Positions 1-7,629 are shown, numbered from the stretch's first letter. The stretch is DNA of 50,309 bases from UBA2365 sp964594045 (GCA_964594045.1 CAZQKR010000030.1:1-50309), one strand, 5' to 3'. The notes: generated from the letters alone by a model not told the origin. Numbers and translations: made by a program.

Positions 1-7
1 TGCTAAA

Positions 8-120
8 ATGATATTGCATCCTATATTCGTCTGAAGTTGCAAACTTCAGACAACGCATGGACCCTATAATTATGATAGGTTGGGAAAAACTGAAGTTTGC
101 AACTTCAGACTTGCATCATT
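8..120. repeat. Nested palindromic inverted repeat
   Basis: Two oppositely oriented copies of a 21-base sequence lie at 29-49 and 90-110. Each copy is itself close to a palindrome (CTGAAGTT-GCAA-ACTTCAG). Between them 61-80 forms a small dyad (ACCCTAT / ATAGGT). Outside them, AATGAT-ATT-GCA (8-19) pairs imperfectly with TGCATCATT (112-120). The whole is one long imperfect hairpin just downstream of the SDR gene that ends at 151. It could be a REP- or MITE-like element or act as a transcription barrier. There is no T-run typical of an intrinsic terminator and no matching target duplication at 26-28 / 111-113. Confidence 0.7.
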
Positions 121-150
121 CTCTTTCCTGGCTTGCTCAATGGTACCTTT

Positions 151-954
151 TCAATTCACCTTATAGTAGGATCCAAGGACTTTATAAAACAATTTCGAGG
201 GGAGCAGCCTTTTGAGCACAACAGCGAGTTTTTGATCAAATTTAGCAATGATATACCTGTTACGTGGATGCTTTTTGTTTACAATCTGACCAATTTTTTT
301 TGCCAGTATGTCTGGATCAAGACCTTTGGTTTCATCTCTTTCAAATATTGATCTTGCTTTTTCCAGGCTTTCCCTGAATTTTTCATCAGAAGCACCTTCC
401 ACCCATCTCCTGTTGGCTGTGAAACCAGTACGAAAATCGCCCGGATTGATCAATACTATTTTGACTCCATACCTGTCAACCTCATAACGCAGGGATTCCA
501 TTAATCCCTCCACACCGAACTTGCTTGTAGAATAGAATCCCTGAAAAGGGAGTGCGATGAGCCCGGCAATGGATCCGATGGTTATGATCATTCCCTTTCT
601 ATTGCTGATCATGTGGGACAGTGCATGCTTCGAACACCTGAAAACACCGAGTAGATTGGTGTTAAGTTCAATCATCGATTCCTTTTCGGAATATGTCTGC
701 AAAGCACCCGCAAGGCCAACACCTGCATTATTGATTAATACATCAAGTCTGCCTTCTTTTTGAACAATGGCATCAACCGTGTTTTTGACCTCCGTTTCTG
801 AGGTAACATCCATACTGACCACTTGCACACCCTCAAGCCTGAACCCCTCTTTTCGACTGCTGCCATAAACTATATGCCCCTGAATGGACAGGGTTTTTGC
901 TATATGGTATCCAAATCCTGATGAAACTCCTGTAATGAAAATAACTTTCTTCAT
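151..954 (-). CDS. Classical short-chain dehydrogenase/reductase, possible 3-ketosphinganine reductase
   Basis: A 267-residue classical SDR with NAD(P) binding. The Rossmann glycine motif TGVSSGFG is at residues 8-15, NNAG at 75-78, and the catalytic Ser128 and YSTSK motif (Tyr141, Lys145) are all in place. The length is at the upper end of the classical family because of a basic C-terminal tail after residue 210, seen in SDRs acting on hydrophobic alcohols or ketones. It is on the same strand as, and 73 bp downstream of, the serine palmitoyltransferase gene, so the two may be co-transcribed. The eukaryotic enzyme for the next sphingolipid step (KDSR/TSC10) is also an SDR, so reduction of 3-ketosphinganine is a reasonable guess from context. 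Sequence alone does not set the substrate; a general ketone or fatty-alcohol dehydrogenase is equally compatible. Confidence 0.85.
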   Translation of the reverse strand: MKKVIFITGVSSGFGYHIAKTLSIQGHIVYGSSRKEGFRLEGVQVVSMDVTSETEVKNTVDAIVQKEGRLDVLINNAGVGLAGALQTYSEKESMIELNTNLLGVFRCSKHALSHMISNRKGMIITIGSIAGLIALPFQGFYSTSKFGVEGLMESLRYEVDRYGVKIVLINPGDFRTGFTANRRWVEGASDEKFRESLEKARSIFERDETKGLDPDILAKKIGQIVNKKHPRNRYIIAKFDQKLAVVLKRLLPSKLFYKVLGSYYKVN

Positions 955-1027
955 AATTTATCGGGCAGATTTAAAGCAGAAAAACAACCCATGTACGGCA
1001 AGTTGCATCCTGATTACTATTTGTCTG

Positions 1028-2215
1028 TTATTCAATTATCCCAAGTTGCTTTGATACTTTCCGGATCGTCTCCAGCGCATAGTCAGTTTGCTCATGTGTG
1101 TGCGTGGCCATCAGGGAAAAACGGATCAAAGCATCCTCTTTTTTAACTGCCGGCGAAATCACCGGATTGACAAAAATACCTCGATCCAAAAGTATTTTAG
1201 TCAGGGTCAGGGCTTTAATGTCATCCCCAATGTATAACGGAATGATCGGAGAATTGGAATTCCTGATGTCGAATCCCATTTTTTTAAAACCTTGCTGGCA
1301 TTTGCGGGTAAGTTCCCATAGTTTTTCAATGCGTTGAGGCTCCTTTTCAATGATATCCAGTGCAGCAAGAACAGTTGCAGCTGAAGCTGGTGTCATGCTT
1401 GCGCTGAAGATGAGGGACCTGGAATTGTGTTTCAGGTAGTTTATTGTATTCAGGTCACTGGCAACAAAGCCACCTAAAGAGGCCAGGGACTTTGAAAAGG
1501 TGCTCATGATCAGATCAACCTGGTCGGAAAGGCCATAATGATCGGCTGTTCCCCTTCCGTTCATTCCCAAAACCCCTAGTGCATGCGCATCGTCTACCAT
1601 CACCGTTGCACCATATTTATTTGCCAGTGCAACAAGTTCGGGCAATTGAATGATATCACCTTCCATTGAAAAAATGCCGTCAACGACAATGAATTTGACA
1701 TTGTCCGGGTCGCAAATTTTAAGTTTGGCTTCGAGAGATCCCATATCGTTATGGGCAAACTTCAGCACCTTCGAAAAGGCAAGCCGGCTACCTTCGATGA
1801 TGGAAGCGTGATCTGACTCGTCAAGCAAAATGGTGTCAGCCCTTCCGGTCAGCGCCGAAACAACTCCCAGATTGACCTGAAAACCTGTGCTGAAACAAAT
1901 CGCAGCATCCTTGCCAACAAACTTTGCAAGGCGTTCTTCCAGCTCCAGGTGAATATCAAGCGTGCCGTTGAGAAACCTGGAACCGGCACAACCTGTGCCA
2001 TATTTGTCAATTGCCCTTTTTGAGGCTTCAATGATCGCCGGATGATTCGTAAGGCCAAGGTAACTGTTGGACCCGAACATCAAAACTTTTTTACCATTCA
2101 CAATAACCTCGCAATCCTGCTCCGATTCAATCACCCTGAAAAAAGGGTATACACCCATTGCCATTACCTTTTGAGGTATATCGTACGTAGCCAACCTTTG
2201 CTGCATTAATTTCAT
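1028..2215 (-). CDS. spt: Serine palmitoyltransferase (alpha-oxoamine synthase family)
   Basis: A PLP-dependent enzyme of 395 residues that condenses L-serine with a long-chain acyl-CoA to give 3-ketosphinganine, the first committed step of sphingolipid synthesis. It is cytosolic, as in other bacterial forms. The Schiff-base lysine is Lys242 in STFSKSLASLGGF; the PLP-stacking His136 (DESDHAS) and the Asp208/His211 pair (VDDAHALG) are present. The relatives BioF (8-amino-7-oxononanoate synthase) and Kbl share this fold, but MFGSNSYLGL, the FSASMTPASAA segment (about 272-282) and IRFSLMATHTHEQ near the end match the Bacteroidota serine palmitoyltransferases much better. ATG start at 2215. The SDR gene lies 73 bp downstream on the same strand. 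I see no clear -33/-7 promoter immediately upstream. Confidence 0.88.
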   Translation of the reverse strand: MKLMQQRLATYDIPQKVMAMGVYPFFRVIESEQDCEVIVNGKKVLMFGSNSYLGLTNHPAIIEASKRAIDKYGTGCAGSRFLNGTLDIHLELEERLAKFVGKDAAICFSTGFQVNLGVVSALTGRADTILLDESDHASIIEGSRLAFSKVLKFAHNDMGSLEAKLKICDPDNVKFIVVDGIFSMEGDIIQLPELVALANKYGATVMVDDAHALGVLGMNGRGTADHYGLSDQVDLIMSTFSKSLASLGGFVASDLNTINYLKHNSRSLIFSASMTPASAATVLAALDIIEKEPQRIEKLWELTRKCQQGFKKMGFDIRNSNSPIIPLYIGDDIKALTLTKILLDRGIFVNPVISPAVKKEDALIRFSLMATHTHEQTDYALETIRKVSKQLGIIE

Positions 2216-2427
2216 ATAGTAGGATCTAAAATGATGTTTTCGAAAATTGCTATAAAGCTAAAACAGTTTTTGCAATAAAGCAAAGGATAGGCACATCATT
2301 TGATCAGAATCCTTGCAAATTTTTGATTTAAGTCAGATTAGCCTACTGGTACTATGTTGATCCCGGATAGTAAAAATTCAAGCCTGGGGAATGAATGAAA
2401 TCAACGTGAGCAATACAATAATATATG

Positions 2428-2959
2428 GAAATTTTTTAAAAATGTATCTTTATGCTTGCAAACAAATTACTGACGAATGTTGACGATGCTATGCATATCA
2501 GCATCTCCGATACTGACGAATACTGACGATACTTTGTATGTCAGCACTTATCAGGCAAGCTTGTCAGCATCTGCGATACTGACGATGCTTTGCATATCAG
2601 CATTTTTGGTACTGACGAAGCAAGCTTGTCAGTATCTTCGACACTGACGATGCTTTGCATATCAGCATTTTAGATCCAAAAAAGAGCTTTGCTTTGACTT
2701 TTTGGCTGACCCGCCACTTCGTGTTCACCCCATTCTCCTTTATTATGATCAATTATCATACTAATTGAAAAGTTACTGACAGTTTTCTGTTTGGCTAAAA
2801 AAGAAAAAAGAAGCAAAAAAGAAAAATAACGATTATCATGATCTATGTAGTTTTGTGACTGCTGATCTAAAGGTTCCGGCCCTTGAATATCCACCGGATA
2901 TTCACCTTTCAGGAACGGTTGGTCATTTTCAGCAATTAACATAATTCTTAAACAACTTC
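2428..2959. mobile_element. MITE-like element, copy 1, with GAAGTTGTTTAA-type ends and 3-bp target duplication
   Basis: The right end (2926-2959) matches the right end of the copy at 37336-37501 at 32 of 34 positions. The left end (2428-2473) matches that copy's left end at about 40 of 46. The right end terminates in TTAAACAACTTC; the left end has a decayed version of its complement (GAAATTTTTTAA). Both flanks carry ATG (2425-2427 and 2960-2962), a 3-bp direct repeat consistent with target duplication. A third conserved patch lies at 2677-2701, 22 of 25 bases like 37433-37457. The interior is expanded by a hairpin array. There is no transposase gene, so the element would have to be mobilised in trans, or is dead. 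Confidence 0.7.
2471..2671. repeat. Tandem short-hairpin array
   Basis: Four copies of a unit close to CTGACGATGCTTTGCATATC start near 2480, 2523, 2579 and 2644; each folds as CTGA-CG-ATGC / GCAT-A-TCAG around TTT or TAT. A second unit with a GCAAGCTTGTCAG core (2555-2567 and 2619-2632) alternates with it. The combined 51-bp sequence at 2556-2606 recurs at 2621-2671 with only three mismatches, offset 65 bp. The shape resembles REP/BIME-type palindromic repeats. Spacing is irregular and the units are themselves palindromic, so it is not a CRISPR array. Confidence 0.8.
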
Positions 2960-3043
2960 ATGGTTTGATAACTGCACACCTGTGCAATCGTGGAAAGGTT
3001 TCATTACCAGCGATAGTGAATGAAGGGCTGGAATTGGGTTATA

Positions 3044-3070
3044 CTGACGCCATGATTCATCATGAGTCAG
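3044..3070. repeat. Isolated hairpin related to the 2.5-kb array
   Basis: CTGAC-GC-CATGAT pairs with ATCATG-A-GTCAG around a two-base gap. It shares the CTGACG...TCAG arms of the units at 2471-2671 but has a different core, so it looks like an outlying member of the same hairpin family. Confidence 0.5.
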
Positions 3071-3301
3071 CATAATACCGACTTTAGAAAAGAGGTAAAT
3101 GATTTTATAAACGTCGGTATAAACTGGACGATCCGGCACTGCACTCCGGATCCGGAACAATGAACAGTGCAAATAAAACAATCCATTCCCCCGGGTAAAA
3201 AAGCATGCAAGCCCGTGAGCGAGCGGTGCACAGCAATCTAAATTAACCAATATCTCCAGGGCGTCATTGCTGACCTGATCCGCAATCCCGTAGTCGTCCG
3301 G

Positions 3302-3337
3302 GTCATGCCAGGAATGATAAGTCACGCCTGGAATGAC
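3302..3337. repeat. Inverted repeat GTCATGCCAGG / CCTGGAATGAC
   Basis: Two 11-base arms at 3302-3312 and 3327-3337 pair at 10 of 11 positions around a 14-base loop. A smaller ATTGC/GCAAT stem lies just upstream (about 3269-3290). Such GTCATTCC-type palindromes are common dispersed repeats in bacterial genomes. No gene is associated with it. Confidence 0.5.
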
Positions 3338-3896
3338 GGTTCAAGACTTGACTGAGGACTCTCAACTCTACAATCTTTCGTTTTCCCGCTTACGAACAAA
3401 TATAAAAACTGAGTCTGTTCAGAAAGTTCAATCTGTCGGTTATTAGTCGTTTTCCGCCCCACCCCATAAATGGAAAATTTTGAAAACCAACAAATTAAAG
3501 TACATTTTTGCTGGTTATTAAAAGCTATGATTTATCGGATCAGACTTTAAAAATAAATATATGCTGATGAAACCTGATTTTTAGCCCTTTCTCATCACAG
3601 TAAATCCCTCAGTAGAAAAACTGCTTTAAAAGCTGAATGCACGGAAAATTGATCAAATAAAAAGCAAAGGAATCATGCTTTGAGCTCATAATAACCCCAA
3701 TGATATTATTGAATTCGTTCTACCTGGCAAAAAATTCAAAAGCAGGAACAAATGCCAAATTGACTATGCACGCCAAATTGAAGTACTGCCTGAACCTCAA
3801 GAGTCTATTTTTAAAAGGAAAAATTTAGCCTGCACAAATCAATAAAGTACCTGAAAACGTCGCTAATCGGATAGCTTGGGCCGGTTTTCTGCTGTC

Positions 3897-4556
3897 CTAT
3901 TTATCCCAGGTAGCGTCATGCCTGAGGTGGTGAGGCAAATGATCCAGATCGTTGTTCTTTTCCAGCTGGAATTTGTGGTTGTTGTATGTCAGTTGGAAAA
4001 GCGCTGCGTTGGAATGGCGGATAGTCTCCATCTGACTGATCTTCCATTCCATCAACTGGACAATCAGCATTTTGAGGGTTCTTCCATGCGTACAGATCAG
4101 CACTTTTTCTGCCTGTGTATCTCGGATATGTGCGGTGAAAGACTGTACTCTGTTTTGCAGAGACAATCCGGATTCTCCTCCGGGAATACATGCATGCAAC
4201 TCACCTTCATTCCAGGAATCCAGCATTTTTTTGTAATTGTGGATGATAATGGCGTCCAGAGGTTTTCCTTCATTTTCTCCCCAGGAAAATTCAGATATCC
4301 GCTCATCAACCACATGTCGGATCCCTGAATTGATAAAGGGCTGAACACTTTGGATGCTCCTTTGCAATTCAGATGTGATCACCAGGTCAAAGGGAATGTG
4401 TTTATAGTGTTCATAAAAGGCCCGCATTTGTGCCTTGCCGGTCTGATTGAGCGGTGCATCAATCGTTTTTCCCTGTAAAATACCATTTGCATTGAAGTCC
4501 GTCTGACCATGACGGACGATATAGAGCGTTTTATGTTTATCTGATCCATGCACCAT
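3897..4556 (-). CDS. Histidine phosphatase (phosphoglycerate-mutase-like) family protein
   Basis: About 219 residues from the ATG at 4556. The catalytic phospho-histidine motif VRHGQT is at residues 14-19 (His16), followed by Arg66 (SELQRS), acidic Glu89 (RISEFSWGE) and the second His157 in ICTHGR, the order expected for a branch-1 histidine phosphatase. These act on small phosphorylated metabolites; alpha-ribazole phosphatase (CobC), PhoE and GpmB-like enzymes share the pattern and I cannot choose between them. An upstream in-frame ATG at 4595 would add 13 residues but would overlap the divergent glycosyltransferase start at 4586, so the later start is preferred. The C-terminal tail after about residue 190 is charged and His-rich (DHLPHHLRH). 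Confidence 0.85.
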   Translation of the reverse strand: MVHGSDKHKTLYIVRHGQTDFNANGILQGKTIDAPLNQTGKAQMRAFYEHYKHIPFDLVITSELQRSIQSVQPFINSGIRHVVDERISEFSWGENEGKPLDAIIIHNYKKMLDSWNEGELHACIPGGESGLSLQNRVQSFTAHIRDTQAEKVLICTHGRTLKMLIVQLMEWKISQMETIRHSNAALFQLTYNNHKFQLEKNNDLDHLPHHLRHDATWDK

Positions 4557-4573
4557 GGGAATACTATTTTTTC

Positions 4574-4581
4574 TATATTTG
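4574..4581 (+). promoter_or_regulatory. -7 promoter element TATATTTG for the GT2 gene
   Basis: A perfect TAnnTTTG match ends only four bases before the ATG at 4586. No TTG/TTTG is seen at the right distance upstream. If used, the transcript would have almost no leader. Confidence 0.45.
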
Positions 4582-4585
4582 TCCA

Positions 4586-5476
4586 ATGCTTTCAATACTT
4601 ATTCCAATATATAACATCGATTGCACCAAATTAGTTAATGAGTTGCATAAACAATGCGTTAAAAGCAAGGTCAAATTTGAAATTTTATGTTTTGACGATT
4701 GTTCAAAACCCGAAATTAAAGAAAAAAATCAAGTGCTGGCTTTTTTGTTTGGCGTAAGTTATGTCGAATTAAGCGAAAATCAAGGTCGGGCAAAGATCAG
4801 AAATCTCCTGGCATCCAATGCGAGCAATCCATACTTGCTTTTCATCGATGCGGATTCAAAGATCCCGAACAAATCGTATATCAGGAATTATGTATTACAC
4901 CTGAATACACAACTGGTGATCTACGGTGGCAGAAGCTACCAAAAAAACAAACCGGGAGCAAAAAAAATGCTGCATTGGCTGTATGGTTCACAACGTGAAG
5001 CTTTGTCAGCCCAAAAACGAAACCGTTCACCGCATCTCAATTTTTTATCCAACAATTTTGTGGTACCTGCCAAAATTTTTGCTGCTCATCCTTTTGATCC
5101 CGCTCATGAGGGTTATGGCTATGAAGATACTGTTTTTGCAACTGAGTTGAAGAAATCCGGTATACCTGTGGGGCACATTGATAATCCTTTGTTACATACA
5201 GGTTTGGAAAACAGTGAAGTTTTTCTGAAAAAAACGAAAAATGCCCTGGATAACCTGGTTCAGTTATTCCTTAATGGCAGCATTCTGGACACCAGATTGA
5301 TATTGGCTCACCGTCGCCTGAAAAAATTCGGATTATTGAACTTCCTGATCCGCTTCATTGAAAAAAGAATGACTTTTTATGAGCAAAATTTACTTGGCAC
5401 CAGTCCGAAGCTCAGGTATTTTGATCTGTGGAAACTGTATTATTTTACGAAAAAAATGAATAAGTCCGAACACTAA
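4586..5476 (+). CDS. Family 2 glycosyltransferase
   Basis: A 296-residue GT-A fold glycosyltransferase. The protein opens directly with the first beta strand (MLSILIPIYN), so the start cannot be much further downstream. Acidic residues Asp37-Asp38 (CFDDCS) contribute to nucleotide binding and the metal-binding DxD is DAD at 88-90 (LLFIDADSKI). A GYGYED segment near residues 176-181 fits the acceptor/catalytic region. No membrane segment is evident; it is probably a cytosolic enzyme adding a sugar to a surface glycan or lipid. Acceptor and donor are unknown. It is divergent from the histidine phosphatase gene with only about 30 bp between the starts, and its 3' end faces the HD-domain gene 18 bp away. 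Confidence 0.87.
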   Translation: MLSILIPIYNIDCTKLVNELHKQCVKSKVKFEILCFDDCSKPEIKEKNQVLAFLFGVSYVELSENQGRAKIRNLLASNASNPYLLFIDADSKIPNKSYIRNYVLHLNTQLVIYGGRSYQKNKPGAKKMLHWLYGSQREALSAQKRNRSPHLNFLSNNFVVPAKIFAAHPFDPAHEGYGYEDTVFATELKKSGIPVGHIDNPLLHTGLENSEVFLKKTKNALDNLVQLFLNGSILDTRLILAHRRLKKFGLLNFLIRFIEKRMTFYEQNLLGTSPKLRYFDLWKLYYFTKKMNKSEH

Positions 5477-5494
5477 AATTCAATTTTCACCCGC

Positions 5495-7069
5495 TCAGTC
5501 CACATCCGGATATTCCACGCGCAGGTGATGCATACTTTTGATGATGTATTTGAACATTTCAGCGCAGGTTTCCAGCTCTTTTAAGGACAAACCACATTCG
5601 TCCAGTTGCCTGTCCTGCAACTTGATGCGGATAATTTTATCCACCAACTGGTCAACCTGAGGACCGGACATATTGGAGAAACTCCTGGCCGATGCTTCCA
5701 GACTGTCCGCCAGCATCAGAATGGCTTCCTCTTTTGTTCCGGGCACGGGACCCGGATATCTGAACCGCTTTTCATCAGGCTGAACACTTGGAAAAGAGGC
5801 AATTTGTTTCCGGTAAAAATACTCCACTCTTGATGTCCCGTGATGTGTGGAAATAAAGTGTGCAACTTCCGCAGGCAAGTGATACTTTTCTGCCAGTTTT
5901 TCTCCCTGAGGAACATGGTCAATGATCCTGGCAGCACTTTCGAAAGGGGTCAATGAATCATGTATATTTTCTTTACCTCCAAGGTTTTCAATAAAGCAAT
6001 GCGGATTGATGATCTTGCCGACATCGTGATAAAGCGCTCCGACTTTGACCAGCAAGGCATTGGCATCGATGGCCTCGGCAACAGTGCCCGCCAGGCTCGA
6101 TAGCTGGATAGAGTGTTGAAGGGTGCCGGGTGCTTTGGATGCCAGTTCCTTTAAAAGCGGGTGGTTCAGGTCGCTCAGTTCTTCCAGAACCTGATCAGAA
6201 GTAAAATGATAATACCTGCCAATAACAGGGATGAGCGGATATGCAAAAATGGTCAGTATGCCATTAAGCAGCATCCAGTAAAGTATCCTGGCATCCAGTT
6301 CTGCCAAGGAGCCATTATTCATCAGCGTGATCAAACCATAGCAAATAAAATAACAAGCTGTAATGCCGAAAAACCGGCCAATGACCTGTTTCCAACTTTT
6401 ATTACCGTTGAAGATTAGGACTACAGTAAGTCCTGTGATCAGCTGAATGGTCAGAAATTCCCCGTCAAACCCCGTGATCATCCCTGCAGCCATCAAATTC
6501 AGCATGTGGATGAACAAACCAATCCTGGTGCTGAAAAAATAGGAATTCAGCGTGATGAAAAAAACCAATGGAACAGCATAAATACTGTCATACTCCGTTT
6601 TAGCAGCTATAAATATCAATAAGGCTATGATCAAAACACCCTGAGCAATGAACAACAGTTTAGTCTTGTTTTCAAATACCCGCCTTGAATTTCTTCTTAA
6701 GTAGAGAAATAGCAAGGCAAAGATCATCAGTCCAAAAAGCAGATATCCCAATATCCTACCCACCGCATGTTTTAAAGATGTTTTGGCATCTGACCTGTCT
6801 TCATGATCAACCTCCATCTCTTCAGAGGCATTCAACAAAAAGAAAACACCTCCACTGAAGTTATTCCGGTAAAATTCTGCAACTGATAACTCCGAAGAAA
6901 ATGCTGTTGTATGGACATTTTGACCAGGATTACGGGCATCATTCATCTTAGCCCCAGTCAAACTCAAATCAGGGGAAAACCATCCATCCCGGGCATTCAT
7001 GACAACCGTTGAATGAATGCTTCCCAATATCAGAAAGACAAGTATTTTCGCCAATGAATTCATCATCAT
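5495..7069 (-). CDS. 7TM-HD family phosphodiesterase with shortened ectodomain (PgpH-like)
   Basis: A 524-residue membrane protein with an N-terminal hydrophobic segment (5-23), a short extracytoplasmic stretch (about 25-103), seven predicted membrane segments (about 105-125, 137-156, 163-180, 182-200, 205-221, 229-250, 262-284) and a cytoplasmic HD hydrolase domain (about 300-520). HD metal ligands are His319, His348-Asp349 (YHDVGK), His385, His409/His410 (ISTHHGT) and Asp455 (MLADSLEA). In the best-known member, PgpH, this domain hydrolyses the second messenger c-di-AMP. Family members usually have an ectodomain of over 200 residues and a total length near 700; here only about 80 residues remain, so the sensory part appears lost or replaced. 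It lies 17 bp downstream of the cobalamin adenosyltransferase gene, probably in one transcript. Confidence 0.85.
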   Translation of the reverse strand: MMMNSLAKILVFLILGSIHSTVVMNARDGWFSPDLSLTGAKMNDARNPGQNVHTTAFSSELSVAEFYRNNFSGGVFFLLNASEEMEVDHEDRSDAKTSLKHAVGRILGYLLFGLMIFALLFLYLRRNSRRVFENKTKLLFIAQGVLIIALLIFIAAKTEYDSIYAVPLVFFITLNSYFFSTRIGLFIHMLNLMAAGMITGFDGEFLTIQLITGLTVVLIFNGNKSWKQVIGRFFGITACYFICYGLITLMNNGSLAELDARILYWMLLNGILTIFAYPLIPVIGRYYHFTSDQVLEELSDLNHPLLKELASKAPGTLQHSIQLSSLAGTVAEAIDANALLVKVGALYHDVGKIINPHCFIENLGGKENIHDSLTPFESAARIIDHVPQGEKLAEKYHLPAEVAHFISTHHGTSRVEYFYRKQIASFPSVQPDEKRFRYPGPVPGTKEEAILMLADSLEASARSFSNMSGPQVDQLVDKIIRIKLQDRQLDECGLSLKELETCAEMFKYIIKSMHHLRVEYPDVD

Positions 7070-7086
7070 TATCTTATACCCTGATC

Positions 7087-7629
7087 TTACTCACTGAACC
7101 AAAGATTCTCAGAGCAGCCCTCATCCTGGCAGATCTTGCGTGAGAGCACAAAGAAATAGTCTGACAGCCTGTTGAGGTAGATGATCACTTCATGCTGTAA
7201 AGGATCTGAAGCGTTCAGTGTAACTGTTCTTCTTTCTGCTCTCCTGCAAACCGTTCTGACGACATGACACTGACTGACCTCCTGAGATCCTGATGGTAGC
7301 AGAAAATTCCTGAGCTGTGGAAGATGCTGTTCCATTTCGTCAATAGCCTTTTCAAGAAAGGTGATCTCAGCAATGTTAAATGACTTAACCCAGTCTATTT
7401 TTTCCGGGTCAGTCGCCAGAATTGCACCCAGATCAAACAAATTGCGCTGAATGCGCAGGAGATCCGTTCTGATCTTATCATTCCCGACAAGCGCATTAAG
7501 TACGCCGATATGCGCATTCAGTTCATCAACAGTTCCATAAGCCTCAATCCGCAAATGGTCCTTGGATAGTTTTTTACCTCCAAATAATGAAGTAAATCCC
7601 TTGTCGCCCTTTTTGGTATATATTTTCAT
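7087..7629 (-). CDS. Cob(I)alamin adenosyltransferase, PduO type
   Basis: A 180-residue ATP:co(I)rrinoid adenosyltransferase that makes adenosylcobalamin, the cofactor for the acyl-CoA mutase encoded at 27766. The N-terminal ATP-binding signature YTKKGDKGFTSLFGG is at residues 4-18, followed by RIEAYGTVDELNA (27-39), and the second signature RTVCRRAERR at 125-134. Length is typical of the trimeric PduO/MMAB family. It sits between the E1 gene (88 bp upstream) and the 7TM-HD gene (17 bp downstream), all on the minus strand. No cobalamin riboswitch is visible in the short upstream gap. Confidence 0.92.
   Translation of the reverse strand: MKIYTKKGDKGFTSLFGGKKLSKDHLRIEAYGTVDELNAHIGVLNALVGNDKIRTDLLRIQRNLFDLGAILATDPEKIDWVKSFNIAEITFLEKAIDEMEQHLPQLRNFLLPSGSQEVSQCHVVRTVCRRAERRTVTLNASDPLQHEVIIYLNRLSDYFFVLSRKICQDEGCSENLWFSE

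Larger units (their letters stand above)
2216..3896. other. Gene-free repeat-rich block
   Basis: About 1.7 kb between spt and the histidine phosphatase gene with no convincing coding sequence. It holds a 532-bp terminal-inverted-repeat element (2428-2959), a hairpin array inside it (2471-2671), a further related hairpin at 3044-3070 and an inverted repeat at 3302-3337. From about 3345 to 3860 it is AT-rich with no repeat that I can define. Open frames on the minus strand at 2670-2942 and 2948-3325 run through the repeats and look accidental. A stop-to-stop plus-strand frame at 3684-3845 (53 codons, basic, no start) could be a decayed gene end, but I do not recognise it. Confidence 0.75.

Noticed and set aside
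2471..2671. Possible CRISPR array
   Set aside because: Repeat spacing is irregular, the units are palindromic and alternate between two types, intervening sequences are themselves repeated, and no cas gene is near.
2670..2942. 90-codon minus-strand frame
   Set aside because: It runs through the TIR element, contains low-complexity sequence and does not keep the frame shared with the other copy, so it is not a gene of its own.
2948..3325. 125-codon minus-strand frame
   Set aside because: It covers the end of the TIR element and two palindromes; no domain, start signal or homologue recognised.
3684..3845. 53-codon stop-to-stop frame, plus strand
   Set aside because: No start codon and no recognised family; at most a decayed gene end, too weak to list as a pseudogene.
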